Below are positions 1-9,229 of a DNA stretch of 64,000 bases, one piece after another; the first letter of the stretch is position 1; the number at the start of each line of letters is the position of its first letter. The DNA is from Paracoccaceae bacterium (lineage in GTDB: Bacteria > Pseudomonadota > Alphaproteobacteria > Rhodobacterales > Rhodobacteraceae). A model generated the notes under the pieces. The model did not search any database, was not told where the DNA came from, and saw only the letters and a list, made by a program, of their open reading frames with translations. The stretch is taken from positions 83,606-147,605 of the forward strand of contig JANSYF010000001.1 of assembly GCA_024742575.1 (NCBI GenBank), read 5' to 3'. The position numbers and the translations under genes were made by a program.

Positions 1-384
1 CACGCGCTTGTAGAACGAATCGTAGGCTGGAACGTCCGCCACGCGGACCCGCAACAGGTAATCCAGATCCCCTGTCATCCGATAGGCACCGACCACCTCG
101 GGCATGGTGCGCACCGCCTTGTGAAAGCTGTCCAGCCAATCTGCGTCATGCCGCCCGGCGCGGATCATCACCATGACTTCCAGCGGACAGCCTAGCTTGG
201 CCGGGTTTGCCAGCGCGACACGCCCGGTGATGATTCCGGACTGCTCCATCGCCTTGATCCGCCGCCAACAGGCATTGCGTGACAGGGCAACCTGATCGGC
301 GATGGTTTCGACACTGAGACTGGCATCGCGTTGCAGGATGCGCAGGATTGCCTTGTCGAATTGATCCAATTCAATCGAGTTCAT
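1..384 (-). CDS. Lrp/AsnC family transcriptional regulator (3' end beyond the window edge)
   Basis: A DNA-binding regulator of the leucine-responsive family, which usually senses an amino acid and controls nearby metabolic or transport genes. The visible 128 codons give an N-terminal winged helix-turn-helix (about residues 4-50, including LDQFDKAILRILQ and CWRRIKAMEQSGII), then the beginning of the RAM ligand-binding domain (from about residue 62, with PLEVMVMIRAG and MPEVVGAYRMTGDLDYLLRV). The last 25-30 residues lie outside the window. The ATG at 384 gives a normal family N-terminus. No Shine-Dalgarno sequence precedes it, and the best promoter match would start transcription almost at the ATG, so translation may be leaderless. 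The ligand cannot be told from sequence. Confidence 0.9.
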   Translation of the reverse strand, partial: MNSIELDQFDKAILRILQRDASLSVETIADQVALSRNACWRRIKAMEQSGIITGRVALANPAKLGCPLEVMVMIRAGRHDADWLDSFHKAVRTMPEVVGAYRMTGDLDYLLRVRVADVPAYDSFYKRV

Positions 385-389
385 GAGAA

Positions 390-418
390 TTTATCCCAAT
401 CCAACCGTGTTTTGACAA
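390..418 (-). promoter_or_regulatory. candidate sigma-70 promoter of the Lrp-type gene
   Basis: On the minus strand TTGTCA (413-418) and GATAAA (390-395) are separated by 17 nt. The -35 matches consensus at five of six positions and the -10 at four of six. A palindrome (419-430) abuts the -35, where an autoregulator could bind. Prediction by eye only. Confidence 0.4.
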
Positions 419-545
419 GTAACATGTTACGCTGGGGCCGTTTCCGTCAACGGAAACGCGCGATGCGTCGACGCATCGCATTCGGCGCATCTGTTAACAG
501 AAGGTTAAAGGGTCCGAATCGGTCCCATTGTTTCGCGCGCGAAAC
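419..545. repeat. cluster of five inverted repeats in the intergenic region
   Basis: Five symmetric elements fall within 127 bp: GTAACATGTTAC (419-430), CGTTTCCG/CGGAAACG arms with loop TCAA (439-458), the perfect 20-nt palindrome GCGATGCGTCGACGCATCGC (460-479), CTGTTAACAG (491-500) and GTTTCGCGCGCGAAAC (530-545). The stretch separates the start of the Lrp-type gene from the end of rmuC and holds no convincing gene. The elements could be operators or RNA hairpins; none has a U-tract typical of an intrinsic terminator. Confidence 0.7.
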
Positions 546-565
546 ATTCCGACACGGACGCTGAC

Positions 566-1732
566 CTATTCGCCGGGTGGGGTCGCCAGCCGCACCACCG
601 GCATAGGGTCATCCTTGGCCAGTTCCTCGAAATCGAAATTATCAAGCCGCCGCGCCCTGCGCCCCGCCTTGTCGGCGCTGATCTTGATATCTGCGATGTC
701 CTTCGCCGCCTGCCCGAAATGCCGGTCTAGGTTTTCCACCCGGCTGCCCAGCCGATCGACATCAGCATAAAGCAGACCCAATTCCTTGCGAATGGCCCCC
801 GCCTGTTCCTGCATCCGCGCATCCTTGAGGATCGCCCGCATCGTGTTCAGCGTCGCCATGCAGGTCGTCGGTGACACGATCCAGACCCGCGCCGCGAACC
901 CGTCGCGCACCACCTCGGGAAAGTTGGCGTGCAGTTCGGCATAGACTGCCTCGGACGGCAGGAACATCAAGGCGCCATCGGCGGTTTCGCCTTCGATGAT
1001 GTATTTCTCGGAAATGTCTTTGATGTGCTTTCGCAGCGAAAGCCTAAGCTGTTGCGCCGCGCGGGTCAGCTGCTCTTGCGTCTCGGAACGGCGCAGTTGC
1101 TCATAAGCCTCCAGCGGAAACTTGCTGTCGATGGCAATCGGTCCCGGCGGGTTCGGCAGGTGGATCAGACAGTCCGCCCGTTTGCCGTTCGAAAGAGTCG
1201 CCTGCAGCGTATAGCTGTCCTTGGGCAGCGCTTTGCCGACGATATCCGTCAACTGGATTTCCCCGAACGCTCCGCGCGTCTGCTTGTTCGACAGAATGTC
1301 CTGAAGCGACAGCACATCGCCCGACAGCTTGGTGATGTTCTCCTGCGCCTTGTCGATGCTCTGGAGCCGCTGTTGCAGATCCCCCAGCGATTGCGCCGTG
1401 CGCCGGGCCGAGCCGTGCAGGTTCTCGTTCATTTGCTCCTGCACCTGCGCCAGCCGCCGTTCCATCAGTTGCAGCATCGCGGTCTGGCTTTGCGCCTGCG
1501 CCTCGGACACATGCGACAGACCGCCGGACAGCCGTTCCTGCCCGTCACTCAGGTTTTGCACCCGCTGGCCGACTTGCGCCAGTTGGTAGACCAGAGGTTC
1601 GGAAAGTTTCGCAGCGCGACGGGCCGACAAAAGCGACATGATAAGCAGCACGAAAACCAGACCACCCAATGCCAAAGCCAGCAGGATGACCGGATCGCTC
1701 AGGTCGAGGACAAGATCACCGATCTGGATCAT
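566..1732 (-). CDS. rmuC: DNA recombination protein RmuC
   Basis: RmuC-family protein, linked genetically to limiting inversions and recombination at repeats and predicted to have a nuclease-like fold. The 388 residues show one N-terminal membrane segment (about 12-35, [17 protein letters not shown]), a long coiled coil (about 45-130) and the conserved RmuC core (about 140-345) with [25 protein letters not shown] and [10 protein letters not shown]. Length is normal for alphaproteobacterial members. Its ATG overlaps the mutL stop by 4 bp (ATGA at 1729-1732), so it is the second gene of a mutL-rmuC operon, placing two genome-maintenance functions together. Identification is firm; the biochemical activity of the family is still poorly defined. 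Confidence 0.92.
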   Translation of the reverse strand: MIQIGDLVLDLSDPVILLALALGGLVFVLLIMSLLSARRAAKLSEPLVYQLAQVGQRVQNLSDGQERLSGGLSHVSEAQAQSQTAMLQLMERRLAQVQEQMNENLHGSARRTAQSLGDLQQRLQSIDKAQENITKLSGDVLSLQDILSNKQTRGAFGEIQLTDIVGKALPKDSYTLQATLSNGKRADCLIHLPNPPGPIAIDSKFPLEAYEQLRRSETQEQLTRAAQQLRLSLRKHIKDISEKYIIEGETADGALMFLPSEAVYAELHANFPEVVRDGFAARVWIVSPTTCMATLNTMRAILKDARMQEQAGAIRKELGLLYADVDRLGSRVENLDRHFGQAAKDIADIKISADKAGRRARRLDNFDFEELAKDDPMPVVRLATPPGE

Positions 1733-3573
1733 GTGCGGCCAAACAGTCTTTCGATGTCGCTAAGTTTCAACTCGACATAGGTGGGTCGGCCATGGTTGCA
1801 CTGGCCGGAATAAGGGGTCGCTTCCATTTCCCTTAACAGAGCGTTCATCTCTTCCGCCCGCATCTGACGGCCCGAGCGGATGGAGCCGTGACAGGCGACG
1901 CGGCTGAGGATCGCCTCGATCCGGTCCTGCACCGCGCGGGCTTCACCCTGATCGTCCAGCTCGTCCAGAATGTCGCGCAGCAGGGCGTCAGCGTTGACCT
2001 CTCCCAAAATGGCGGGGGTCTCGCGGACCACCACGGCGCCATTGCCGAAAGGTTCGATGGTCAACCCCATGCGGGTCAGTTCTTCAGCAATGTCCAGAAG
2101 GCGGGCGCTGTCGCTCTCGCTCATCTCGACCACATCGGGGATCAGGAGCGCCTGCGCAGGCACACCATTCTGCGCCATCTGGGTCTTTAGCTTTTCATAG
2201 ACCAGACGTTCATGTGCGGCATGTTGATCAACGATAACGATGCCATCTTCGGTCTGGGCGATGATGTAATTTTCATGTACCTGCCCCCGCGCCGCGCCCA
2301 GCGGCAGGTTTTCGCGTGGGGTCTCGTCAGCCGAGGGCGCGCGTTCCTCGACCTCGACCACGCGACCGGAATAGGTGGATTGCATGTCGGCAAAACCCGG
2401 TGCCTGCGCTTGGTAGGCAGTCTGTTTCGCAACAAAACTCGGGCGGTCCATCTGGTAGATGCGGGGCTGGCCCTGCGGAGCCTCGGGCCGCATTGCGCCA
2501 AGCGTTGCCCCTGCAACTGTGGTCGACGCGCGATGCCCCGCTTCGGCCAACGCGTGGCGCAGGGCGGACACGATAAGACCGCGCACCAGACCGGGTTCGC
2601 GAAACCGCACTTCGGACTTCGCGGGATGCACGTTCACATCCACTTTGTGCGGATCGCAGTCGATGAACAACGCCACCGCCGGGTGGCGGTCACGGCTTAG
2701 GAAATCGGCATAGGCCCCGCGCAATGCGCCGATCAGCAACTTGTCACGAACCGGGCGACCATTGACGAAAAGGAACTGCGCGACGGCAGCTCCGCGGGAA
2801 TAGGTGGGCAAACCGGCAAGACCGGTCAGGCGGATGCCGTCGCGGTCTGCGTCTATCGGCACTGCATTGTCGATGAACTCGCGGCCCATGACCTGCCCCA
2901 ATCGCCCGCGCAGAGCATCAAACAGATCGCCGCTCACCGCGTCGGCGCGGAAGGTGACACGGCCCTCGCCCCCGCCCGACACATCGCGCAGGGTAAAGCT
3001 GACCGAGGGTTCGGCCATCGCAAGACGTTTGAGCACATCCGAGATAGCCTGCATTTCAGCCCGGTCAGAGCGGAGGAATTTCAGACGTGCGGGCGTGGCA
3101 AAGAACAGGTTGCGCAGAGTGACGACAGTCCCGCGCGACAAAGCAGCGGGTTTAATCGGGTCGATCTTGCCACCGGTCACCGACAGTTCGGCGGCATCAT
3201 GCCCCTCGGCCCGGCTGGTCAGCGTCAGGCGACCGACGGCCCCGAGTGAGGCCAGCGCTTCGCCGCGAAACCCGAAGCTGTGGATGTTCAGCAGGTCGGA
3301 CCCGTCGATCTTGGACGTGGCGTGGCGCGCAATCGCCAGCGGCAGTTCTTCGGGTGGAATACCACAGCCGTCATCGGTGACGCGGATCAGGGTTTTGCCC
3401 CCATCAGCGATCGCCACGTCAATGCGTGTTGCCCCGGCGTCGACGGCGTTCTCAACCAATTCTTTGACGGCGGAGGCCGGACGTTCGACCACCTCACCCG
3501 CTGCAATACGGTTGATGGCGCTTTCCTCAAGCGGTTGAATTGTGGCGCGTATGTTGGGGGCGTGGGAGTTCAT
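1729..3573 (-). CDS. mutL: DNA mismatch repair protein MutL
   Basis: Couples mismatch recognition by MutS to strand removal. The N-terminal GHKL ATPase is complete: [17 protein letters not shown] and [13 protein letters not shown] in the first 110 residues. The C-terminal dimerisation domain (about 430-614) carries the metal-dependent endonuclease signature [12 protein letters not shown] together with ACHGSIR and CNHGRP, so this is the nicking type of MutL found in bacteria without MutH. At 614 residues with a Pro/Ala-rich linker between the domains it has the usual length. It is the first gene of the mutL-rmuC pair, with the ATG at 3573. No missing key residue was seen. Confidence 0.97.
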   Translation of the reverse strand: MNSHAPNIRATIQPLEESAINRIAAGEVVERPASAVKELVENAVDAGATRIDVAIADGGKTLIRVTDDGCGIPPEELPLAIARHATSKIDGSDLLNIHSFGFRGEALASLGAVGRLTLTSRAEGHDAAELSVTGGKIDPIKPAALSRGTVVTLRNLFFATPARLKFLRSDRAEMQAISDVLKRLAMAEPSVSFTLRDVSGGGEGRVTFRADAVSGDLFDALRGRLGQVMGREFIDNAVPIDADRDGIRLTGLAGLPTYSRGAAVAQFLFVNGRPVRDKLLIGALRGAYADFLSRDRHPAVALFIDCDPHKVDVNVHPAKSEVRFREPGLVRGLIVSALRHALAEAGHRASTTVAGATLGAMRPEAPQGQPRIYQMDRPSFVAKQTAYQAQAPGFADMQSTYSGRVVEVEERAPSADETPRENLPLGAARGQVHENYIIAQTEDGIVIVDQHAAHERLVYEKLKTQMAQNGVPAQALLIPDVVEMSESDSARLLDIAEELTRMGLTIEPFGNGAVVVRETPAILGEVNADALLRDILDELDDQGEARAVQDRIEAILSRVACHGSIRSGRQMRAEEMNALLREMEATPYSGQCNHGRPTYVELKLSDIERLFGRT

Positions 3574-3632
3574 GCCACGAGATGTAGCATGCGGATCGCG
3601 ATTCTTCTATGGGGTTTTGGGATGCTTTGCGG

Positions 3633-3758
3633 TCAGAAAAACTTTAAGAGAATACCCGTTGCACTGACATAAGCGGCCATCAAGACCCAGAAGCGATACT
3701 TCATGTTCTGGTTGATTTCAGAGGTTTCAGCGATCAGCTTTGCGATTTCCGCGCGCAT
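3633..3758 (-). CDS. small predicted membrane protein (41 aa)
   Basis: A short open frame between mutL and the AEC transporter. It encodes 41 residues: an amphipathic N-terminal half (MRAEIAKLIAETSEINQNMK) and one hydrophobic segment (about residues 23-41) ending in Lys-Phe-Phe, consistent with a single-span membrane peptide. The start is ATG at 3758. The same frame is closed by a TAA 21 nt further upstream, and ACCGACGACAAG just before the ATG is a poor ribosome-binding site, which weakens the call. I do not know a function. The amphipathic half followed by a transmembrane helix looks like real protein rather than a shadow, since no other gene covers this stretch. Confidence 0.5.
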   Translation of the reverse strand: MRAEIAKLIAETSEINQNMKYRFWVLMAAYVSATGILLKFF

Positions 3759-3895
3759 CTTGTCGTCGGTAATAGATTACTCTTGCAGTGCCATCGAAGC
3801 GTCCCGAACAGAAATACACGCCTAGTTTAAATATAGGTGGTTCACAGAACCCTGTCGAGATTGACCCCGCCCGCCTGCGTGGTAACACAGCACAT

Positions 3896-4822
3896 ATGCT
3901 GGACATCTTCCTTCAGACAATGCCGTTTTTTGCCTTGATCGCCGTAGGTTACGGCGCGGGTAAGACCGGGTTCTTCACCGAGGAAGCGACCGCCTACCTG
4001 ACCAAGTTCGTGTTCTATTTCGCCCTGTCCGCGATGATCTTTCGCTTTTCGGCCAACCTGTCTCTGGCCGAGATTTTCGACTGGCGTATTGCTGCCGGGT
4101 ATCTCTGGGGCACCGCCTTTGTCTACGGCGTTGGCATGGCGGTGGCCTTTCTGCGCGGCATGAACACCGAAACCGCCGCGTTCGAGGGTCAGGTCGCCGC
4201 GATTGGCAACACCGGCTTTCTTGGGGTGCCAATGCTGGCACTGTTGATGGGGCAAGAGGCGGTTGGGCCGATCCTGCTTGTGCTCACCATCGACCTTGTG
4301 GTGTTTTCTTCGCTGATCGTCATTCTTGTTGTTGGCTCACGCGAGGGGCGCATGTCGATGCGCATCTTCAAGACGGTCGGTGTGGGGCTTCTGAAAAACC
4401 CGATGATCGTGTCGATCGTTGCCGGGTTCATGGTGTCTGCCACTGGCGCACCAATCCCCGAACCGGTCAATCAGTTCCTGTCCATCCTTGGGGCCGCGGC
4501 GACACCCGGCGCATTGTTCGCCATCGGCGCTTCGTTGGCCAGCAAATCGGCAGAGCGGCTGAACATCGCGGGATGGTTGAGTTTCTGCAAGCTGGTGATC
4601 CATCCTGCTGCAGTGGCCCTTGGGGTCTATATCCTATTCCCGGCTGACCCCTACAAGGCGGGCGTGGTGGTAGCCGCCGCGTCCTTGCCAGTTGCGGGCA
4701 ACGTGTTCATCTTGGCCCAGCATTACAAGGTGGCCCCACAACGGGTGTCTGCCGCCATCCTGATCTCGACCACGGTCAGTATCGTGACCGTGTCCTATGT
4801 GATCAGTCAGGTTCTTGTTTAG
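3896..4822 (+). CDS. AEC family transporter (auxin efflux carrier-like)
   Basis: A secondary transporter of the bile-acid/arsenite/riboflavin superfamily. The 308 residues contain roughly nine or ten hydrophobic segments, beginning with FLQTMPFFALIAVGYGAGK and including the conserved GNTGFLGVPMLALLMG region around residue 100, plus NPMIVSIVAG and ATPGALFAIGASLA in the second half. Bacterial members export or import small carboxylates such as malate or malonate; the substrate here cannot be assigned. An upstream in-frame ATG exists at 3788, but the residues it adds are not family-like, so the ATG at 3896, just before the first membrane helix, is preferred. It ends 13 bp before the fghA start and may be cotranscribed with it. 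Confidence 0.85.
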   Translation: MLDIFLQTMPFFALIAVGYGAGKTGFFTEEATAYLTKFVFYFALSAMIFRFSANLSLAEIFDWRIAAGYLWGTAFVYGVGMAVAFLRGMNTETAAFEGQVAAIGNTGFLGVPMLALLMGQEAVGPILLVLTIDLVVFSSLIVILVVGSREGRMSMRIFKTVGVGLLKNPMIVSIVAGFMVSATGAPIPEPVNQFLSILGAAATPGALFAIGASLASKSAERLNIAGWLSFCKLVIHPAAVALGVYILFPADPYKAGVVVAAASLPVAGNVFILAQHYKVAPQRVSAAILISTTVSIVTVSYVISQVLV

Positions 4823-4835
4823 GAGAGGGAACGCC

Positions 4836-5666
4836 ATGCAAACCGTATCAGAGAACGCCTGTTTCGGAGGGGTGCAAGGCGTCTATTCCCATGCTTCAGA
4901 CGCCTGCGGCTGTGACATGACCTTTGGGCTTTACCTGCCGCCAGCGGCCAAAGACGGGCCCGTGCCGGTTCTTTGGTATCTGTCGGGGCTTACCTGCACC
5001 CATGAAAACGCGATGACCAAGGCCGCGGCGCAGGGCTTTGCCGCTGAGGCGGGCATGGCAGTGGTGTTCCCTGACACATCTCCGCGCGGCGACGGGGTGG
5101 CGGATGACGACGCCTATGATCTGGGCAAGGGCGCGGGATTCTATGTGAACGCGACGCAAGACCCTTGGGCGCCGCATTTCAAGATGTGGGATTACGTGGC
5201 CGAGGAATTGCCTGGGCTGTTGGGGGCGGAGATTGCCATCGATCTGGATCGGCAAGCGATCACCGGACATTCGATGGGCGGGCACGGCGCTTTGACGCTG
5301 GCGATGGCGCATCCCGGGCGGTTTGCCTCGGTGTCGGCCTTTGCGCCGATTGCCAACCCAAGCCAGAGCGACTGGGGCCGCAAGCAGTTGAGCGCCTATC
5401 TGGGCCCGGACGAAAGCACATGGGCCAAGCATGATGCGACGGTGCAGATGCTGGAGGTCGGTTTTGACGGGCCGGTGCTGGTGGATCAAGGCGCGTCGGA
5501 TCAGTTCCTTGAGTTGCTGAAGCCAGAGGCATTGAGCCACGCGATGGCGGCACGACGTCAGGACGGGGTGTTCCGGATGCAAAAAGGCTACGATCATTCG
5601 TATTTCTTTGTCTCGACCTTCATTCCCGATCACATCGCGTTTCATGCAGACGCGCTGGGGCTGTGA
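4836..5666 (+). CDS. fghA: S-formylglutathione hydrolase
   Basis: Esterase-D family serine hydrolase that splits S-formylglutathione to formate and glutathione, the second step of glutathione-dependent formaldehyde oxidation. The 276-residue protein has an alpha/beta-hydrolase fold with the nucleophile motif [10 protein letters not shown] (Ser about residue 148), [11 protein letters not shown] near the oxyanion hole, and a C-terminal YDHSYFF with the catalytic His. The start at 4836 is chosen because AGGAGAGG lies 7-14 nt upstream; an in-frame ATG at 4815 would overlap the preceding gene. Formaldehyde dehydrogenase (FrmA/AdhC) is not in the window, so the first step must be encoded elsewhere. 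Confidence 0.95.
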   Translation: MQTVSENACFGGVQGVYSHASDACGCDMTFGLYLPPAAKDGPVPVLWYLSGLTCTHENAMTKAAAQGFAAEAGMAVVFPDTSPRGDGVADDDAYDLGKGAGFYVNATQDPWAPHFKMWDYVAEELPGLLGAEIAIDLDRQAITGHSMGGHGALTLAMAHPGRFASVSAFAPIANPSQSDWGRKQLSAYLGPDESTWAKHDATVQMLEVGFDGPVLVDQGASDQFLELLKPEALSHAMAARRQDGVFRMQKGYDHSYFFVSTFIPDHIAFHADALGL

Positions 5667-6124
5667 CCCGGCTTTTCGTTGATGCGGACGCCTGCCCGGT
5701 CAAGGGTGAGGCCGAACGTGTTGCGACGCGGCACAAGGCGCAAATGTTTCTGGTGTCGAATGGCGGGTTGCGGATGTCCGACAATCCGTTCGTCGAGGTG
5801 GTTGTCGTGCCCGACGGGCCGGACGTGGCCGATATGTGGATCGCGGATCGCGCCAGAGCGGGCGATGTGGTGATCACTGGGGATATTCCGCTGGCTGCGC
5901 GTTGTGTCGAGAACGGCGCACGGGTGCTCAAGCACAATGGGGAGCGGCTGGATGCGCGCAATATCGGGCAGGTTCTGGCGACGCGCGATCTGATGACGGA
6001 TTTGCGCGCCGCAGATCCGTTTCGACAGGGTGGTGGCAAGCCGTTTTCCAAGGCGGATCGGTCACGGTTTCTGGATGCGCTTGAGCGCGAGATGCGGGCG
6101 GCAGCGCAGGATGTGCCGCGCTAG
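5663..6124 (+). CDS. DUF188 / UPF0178 (YaiI/YqxD) family protein
   Basis: Conserved protein of unknown role with a PIN-like fold. Family hallmarks in its 153 residues are the N-terminal [32 protein letters not shown] in the middle, and the C-terminal [14 protein letters not shown]. The acidic residues at the start and in the DIPLA motif resemble PIN nuclease metal ligands, but activity has not been shown for the family as far as I know. It starts with GTG at 5663, overlapping the fghA stop by 4 bp (GTGA), so it is translationally coupled to fghA. The family also occurs in many unrelated neighbourhoods, so this pairing says little about function. Confidence 0.88.
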   Translation: MTRLFVDADACPVKGEAERVATRHKAQMFLVSNGGLRMSDNPFVEVVVVPDGPDVADMWIADRARAGDVVITGDIPLAARCVENGARVLKHNGERLDARNIGQVLATRDLMTDLRAADPFRQGGGKPFSKADRSRFLDALEREMRAAAQDVPR

Positions 6125-6145
6125 GACGTGATGGGAGAGACAGCG

Positions 6146-7063
6146 ATGACCACACCCGAGATCATTCCCTTTGCCGAGGGCGAGGCGGAGCTGGACTGGA
6201 TCGGTCTGACCGATGCGATTGCGGCGGGGCATGATTTGCCCACGGCTGAGATTGCAGACAGTTTTCTGTATCGGGGGACTGATACGCTATTGAACCGGGC
6301 GGCGTGGATCGACGGGCTGGGGCTTGCCGTGAAATCCGCGACGATCTTTCCGGGCAATGCCAGTGTGGGGAAACCTGCGGTGAATGGCGGTGTGTCGGTT
6401 TATTCTGATGTGGACGGCACGCTGGCGGCGATTGTCGATTTCCATCTGGTGACCAAGTGGAAGACGGCGGGCGACAGTTTGCTTGCCGCACGTCGGTTGG
6501 CGCGAGCGGACAGTGCCATGATCCTGATCGTCGGGGCCGGAACGGTGGCGCAGTCGCTGGTCGAGGCGTATTCGGAAGCGTTTCCAAAGGCGCGGTTTCA
6601 GGTCTGGAATCGGACGGGGGCGAAGGCAGAGGAGCTTGCGAACCAGTTCGCACATGTGACGGCGGTGGACGATCTGGCTGGTGCGGTCGGACAGGCGGAT
6701 ATCGTCAGTTGCGCCACCATGTCGACCGAGCCAGTTCTGCACGGCGAGTGGTTGCGTCCGGGGACACATGTGGACCTGATCGGAGCATATCGTCCCGATA
6801 TGCGCGAGGCGGATGATGCTGTGCTGACGCGGGGGCGGCTGTTCGTGGATTCGCGAGATACGACTGTCGGGCATATCGGCGAAATCAAGGAACCGATTGC
6901 GCGGGGGGTTATTGCCGAGGGTGACATCGTCGCGGATTACTATGATCTGCCCGCGTTCAAACGACGGTCAGACGATGAGATCACGGTGTTCAAGAATGGC
7001 GGCGGGGCGCATCTGGACCTGATGGTCAGTCGCTACATTCTGGATCGCTGGCAAACCCGGTAG
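6146..7063 (+). CDS. ornithine cyclodeaminase / mu-crystallin family protein
   Basis: NAD(P)-dependent enzyme family that includes ornithine cyclodeaminase (ornithine to proline plus ammonia), alanine dehydrogenase and ketimine reductases. The 305 residues show the N-terminal substrate domain, then a Rossmann fold with IVGAGTVAQSLVEAY at about residues 128-142 and a later VDLIGAYRPDMREAD segment. The start is placed at 6146 because GGGAGAG precedes it by 6-7 nt; upstream GTG and ATG codons (6128, 6131) leave no space for that site. It lies 21 bp after the DUF188 gene, so the AEC transporter, fghA, DUF188 and this gene may form one operon. Exact substrate is uncertain. Confidence 0.85.
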   Translation: MTTPEIIPFAEGEAELDWIGLTDAIAAGHDLPTAEIADSFLYRGTDTLLNRAAWIDGLGLAVKSATIFPGNASVGKPAVNGGVSVYSDVDGTLAAIVDFHLVTKWKTAGDSLLAARRLARADSAMILIVGAGTVAQSLVEAYSEAFPKARFQVWNRTGAKAEELANQFAHVTAVDDLAGAVGQADIVSCATMSTEPVLHGEWLRPGTHVDLIGAYRPDMREADDAVLTRGRLFVDSRDTTVGHIGEIKEPIARGVIAEGDIVADYYDLPAFKRRSDDEITVFKNGGGAHLDLMVSRYILDRWQTR

Positions 7064-7080
7064 AGCTGGGGCGCGAGGCG

Positions 7081-8325
7081 TCAGACCGCGAGTGGGTTTG
7101 GCTGGCGTTTTTCGCGGATCGGCAGATGCACCAGTGCGCTAAAGGCGCCGACACCGACACCGATCCACCACACCAGCGTGTAATCGCCGTGGAGGTCGTA
7201 CATCCGGCCGCCCAGCCACACGCCCATGAAGCTGCCCAACTGATGGCTGAAGAACACGATCCCATAAAGCGTACCCATGTAGCGCAACCCATAGATGTGC
7301 GCGATCAACCCCGAGGTAAGCGGCACCGTGGCCAGCCAGAGCGAGCCCATCGCGGCCGAGAACAGGATCACCGACGTGGGTGTGATCGGGAACATGATGA
7401 AGAGCGCCGCGATGATCGTGCGGCCCGTATAGATGCCCGCCAACAGGTATTTCTTGGACCACCGGTTGCCTGCCCAGCCTGCGGTGAGCGTGCCGACGAT
7501 GTTCATCAGCCCGATGAGGGAGATTGACAACGCCCCCAGCGCCGATGTGGTCGTGATGCCGACGGAATGAAGCATGCTGCCCGGTTGGATCGGGCCGCAC
7601 AGCTCGGTCACGAAGGCGGGAAAATGCGCGGTGACGAAAGCCAGTTGATAGCCACAGCTGAAGAACCCCAGAAAGATCAGCGTGTAGGACGGATCGCGGA
7701 AAGCGCGAACAAGGATGGTGCCCATGCTTTCCTCAAGCTCGGCCCGGCTGGCAGGGGGGGTGGGTGACCGCATGAAGGGCAGCACCATCAGCACCGCAAG
7801 GATGACGGCTGCGAACCAGAGGAATACCATTTGCCAGCTCATCAGCGTCAGCATCCATTCCGCAAGCGGCGCCCCGAACACCTGCCCGCCGCTGCCCGCA
7901 GCCGTCACGATGGCAAGGCTCATGGAGCGGTTCGCGTCGGAGCTGGCGCGGCCCACGACGGCGAGGATGACGCCAAAGCCGGTGCCCGCGACCCCAAAAC
8001 CCACGAGGATTTCATAGAATTGGTGCGCGGTCGGTGTGACGGCAAAGGATGACAACACCAGACCCGCAGCGTAGGTGAGCGCCCCAAGGATAATCGCCTT
8101 CCGGTCGCCGATTTTTTCGGCCAGCGCCCCGAACAGCGGTTGCCCGATCCCCCAAGCTAGGTTCTGGATTGCAATGGCGAGGGAGAATTCCGCGCGCAGC
8201 CAGCCGAATTCCTCGGCAATCGGGATCTGGAACACGCCAAAACTGGCGCGGATCGCGAAGGACACGAGGATGATGACGCACCCGCCGATGAGCACGGGGG
8301 TGAAAATGGAGGCGCGGGCTTGCAT
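7081..8325 (-). CDS. MFS transporter (OFA-like)
   Basis: Major facilitator transporter of 414 residues with about twelve hydrophobic segments. The N-terminal half carries GVFQIPIAEEFGWLRAEFSL and GALAEKIGDRKAI, the loop 2-3 motif of the superfamily. The second half shows TAGWAGNRWSKKYLLAG, the equivalent loop. The overall pattern resembles the oxalate/formate antiporter-like branch often found as monocarboxylate carriers, but substrate cannot be fixed. The ATG at 8325 has GGAG about 8 nt upstream on the minus strand. It is convergent with the ornithine-cyclodeaminase homologue (17 bp apart) and lies 25 bp downstream of the NlpC/P60 gene, so it may be the last gene of that operon. Confidence 0.88.
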   Translation of the reverse strand: MQARASIFTPVLIGGCVIILVSFAIRASFGVFQIPIAEEFGWLRAEFSLAIAIQNLAWGIGQPLFGALAEKIGDRKAIILGALTYAAGLVLSSFAVTPTAHQFYEILVGFGVAGTGFGVILAVVGRASSDANRSMSLAIVTAAGSGGQVFGAPLAEWMLTLMSWQMVFLWFAAVILAVLMVLPFMRSPTPPASRAELEESMGTILVRAFRDPSYTLIFLGFFSCGYQLAFVTAHFPAFVTELCGPIQPGSMLHSVGITTTSALGALSISLIGLMNIVGTLTAGWAGNRWSKKYLLAGIYTGRTIIAALFIMFPITPTSVILFSAAMGSLWLATVPLTSGLIAHIYGLRYMGTLYGIVFFSHQLGSFMGVWLGGRMYDLHGDYTLVWWIGVGVGAFSALVHLPIREKRQPNPLAV

Positions 8326-8350
8326 AGGAGTGCTCCGAAAGGTGGCGCGA

Positions 8351-9229
8351 TTAGACGCCTTTTCCGCCGAGCGTCAAGCGGGCATGGCGCAGGATCGGAT
8401 CGCCCTGTGCCGCAATCCGTTCGATGGCCGCCTGCAGCGGTTCATAGGTCACCGACATGGAGTGGGCGTTTGCGTGCAGCAGCGTGGAAGAGTCTGACAC
8501 CCAGCCGACATGGCCTTTCCAGAACAGAAGATCGCCCCGCTGAGGTGGTGTGCCGGGATCAAGAGTTTCGCCAAGCTGCGCCATCTGCTGATCGCTGTCA
8601 CCGGGACAGGCAATGCCGCAGGCATGGCAGGCGATTTGCACCAGCCCCGAGCAGTCGATGCCAAAGGCGGAGTTGCCGCCCCAGAGATAGGGCGTACCGA
8701 GCAGGCGTTTGGCAATGGTGACGGGATCGGTCTCTATTGAATTGATCGGGGAGAGGTGAAGAGACGGCACGAACCATGCCCGCGCATACTCTTTATTGGA
8801 CCACGCAACACGCGACCATCCGTCCATGTCTCCCGCAACCACCAGTTCGGATCCCATGGACAAGGGCTTCACCTGTCCAGGTGTCTTCAGGCCTTCTGTG
8901 GATTTCGCATAAGATGTCGCTGCGGTGATCCGGTGGGTTGGTGCGGCGTCCGCTGGGTTTTCCAAATGCGAGAGCTCGATCCAGCCCGAATAGCGATCTG
9001 CCACAGTTTCCCCGAACGCCCACCCCTCGTTTGACATGGCATGGAGCGTGATGCTCTGACCGTATAGCATCTGGCGGTCCCGCGCCCCTTTTGGTGACGC
9101 GCAGAGATCGGCGACAGGTTGAGTAATCCGCCTGACCTCTGGGGTGACCCGTTCCAGAGCCTGTTGCGCAAAGATCTGCGCGATCTCGTCTGCTGTGGCA
9201 GTAGACCAGAACGTGCGCCTGTCGGTCAT
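8351..9229 (-). CDS. NlpC/P60 (C40) family peptidase with N-terminal SH3-like domains
   Basis: Predicted peptidoglycan endopeptidase that cuts stem peptides. In 292 residues there is an N-terminal bacterial-SH3 type region (about 35-165) followed by the C40 peptidase (about 170-290). The catalytic Cys is in GIDCSGLVQIA, the His in GHVGWVSD, and a third polar residue lies near LLHANAHSM. No signal peptide is evident; this branch often lacks one in alphaproteobacteria. The ATG overlaps the stop of the M17 aminopeptidase by 4 bp (9226-9229), so the two peptidases are coupled and may act together in recycling cell-wall peptides. Confidence 0.9.
   Translation of the reverse strand: MTDRRTFWSTATADEIAQIFAQQALERVTPEVRRITQPVADLCASPKGARDRQMLYGQSITLHAMSNEGWAFGETVADRYSGWIELSHLENPADAAPTHRITAATSYAKSTEGLKTPGQVKPLSMGSELVVAGDMDGWSRVAWSNKEYARAWFVPSLHLSPINSIETDPVTIAKRLLGTPYLWGGNSAFGIDCSGLVQIACHACGIACPGDSDQQMAQLGETLDPGTPPQRGDLLFWKGHVGWVSDSSTLLHANAHSMSVTYEPLQAAIERIAAQGDPILRHARLTLGGKGV

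Noticed and set aside
929..1780. Long plus-strand frame opposite rmuC
   Set aside because: Composition (Arg, Gln, Leu rich, no family motifs) fits the complement of a high-GC gene. RmuC on the other strand is certain.
4896..5645. Long minus-strand frame opposite fghA
   Set aside because: His/Arg-rich shadow with no domain; fghA has all catalytic motifs.
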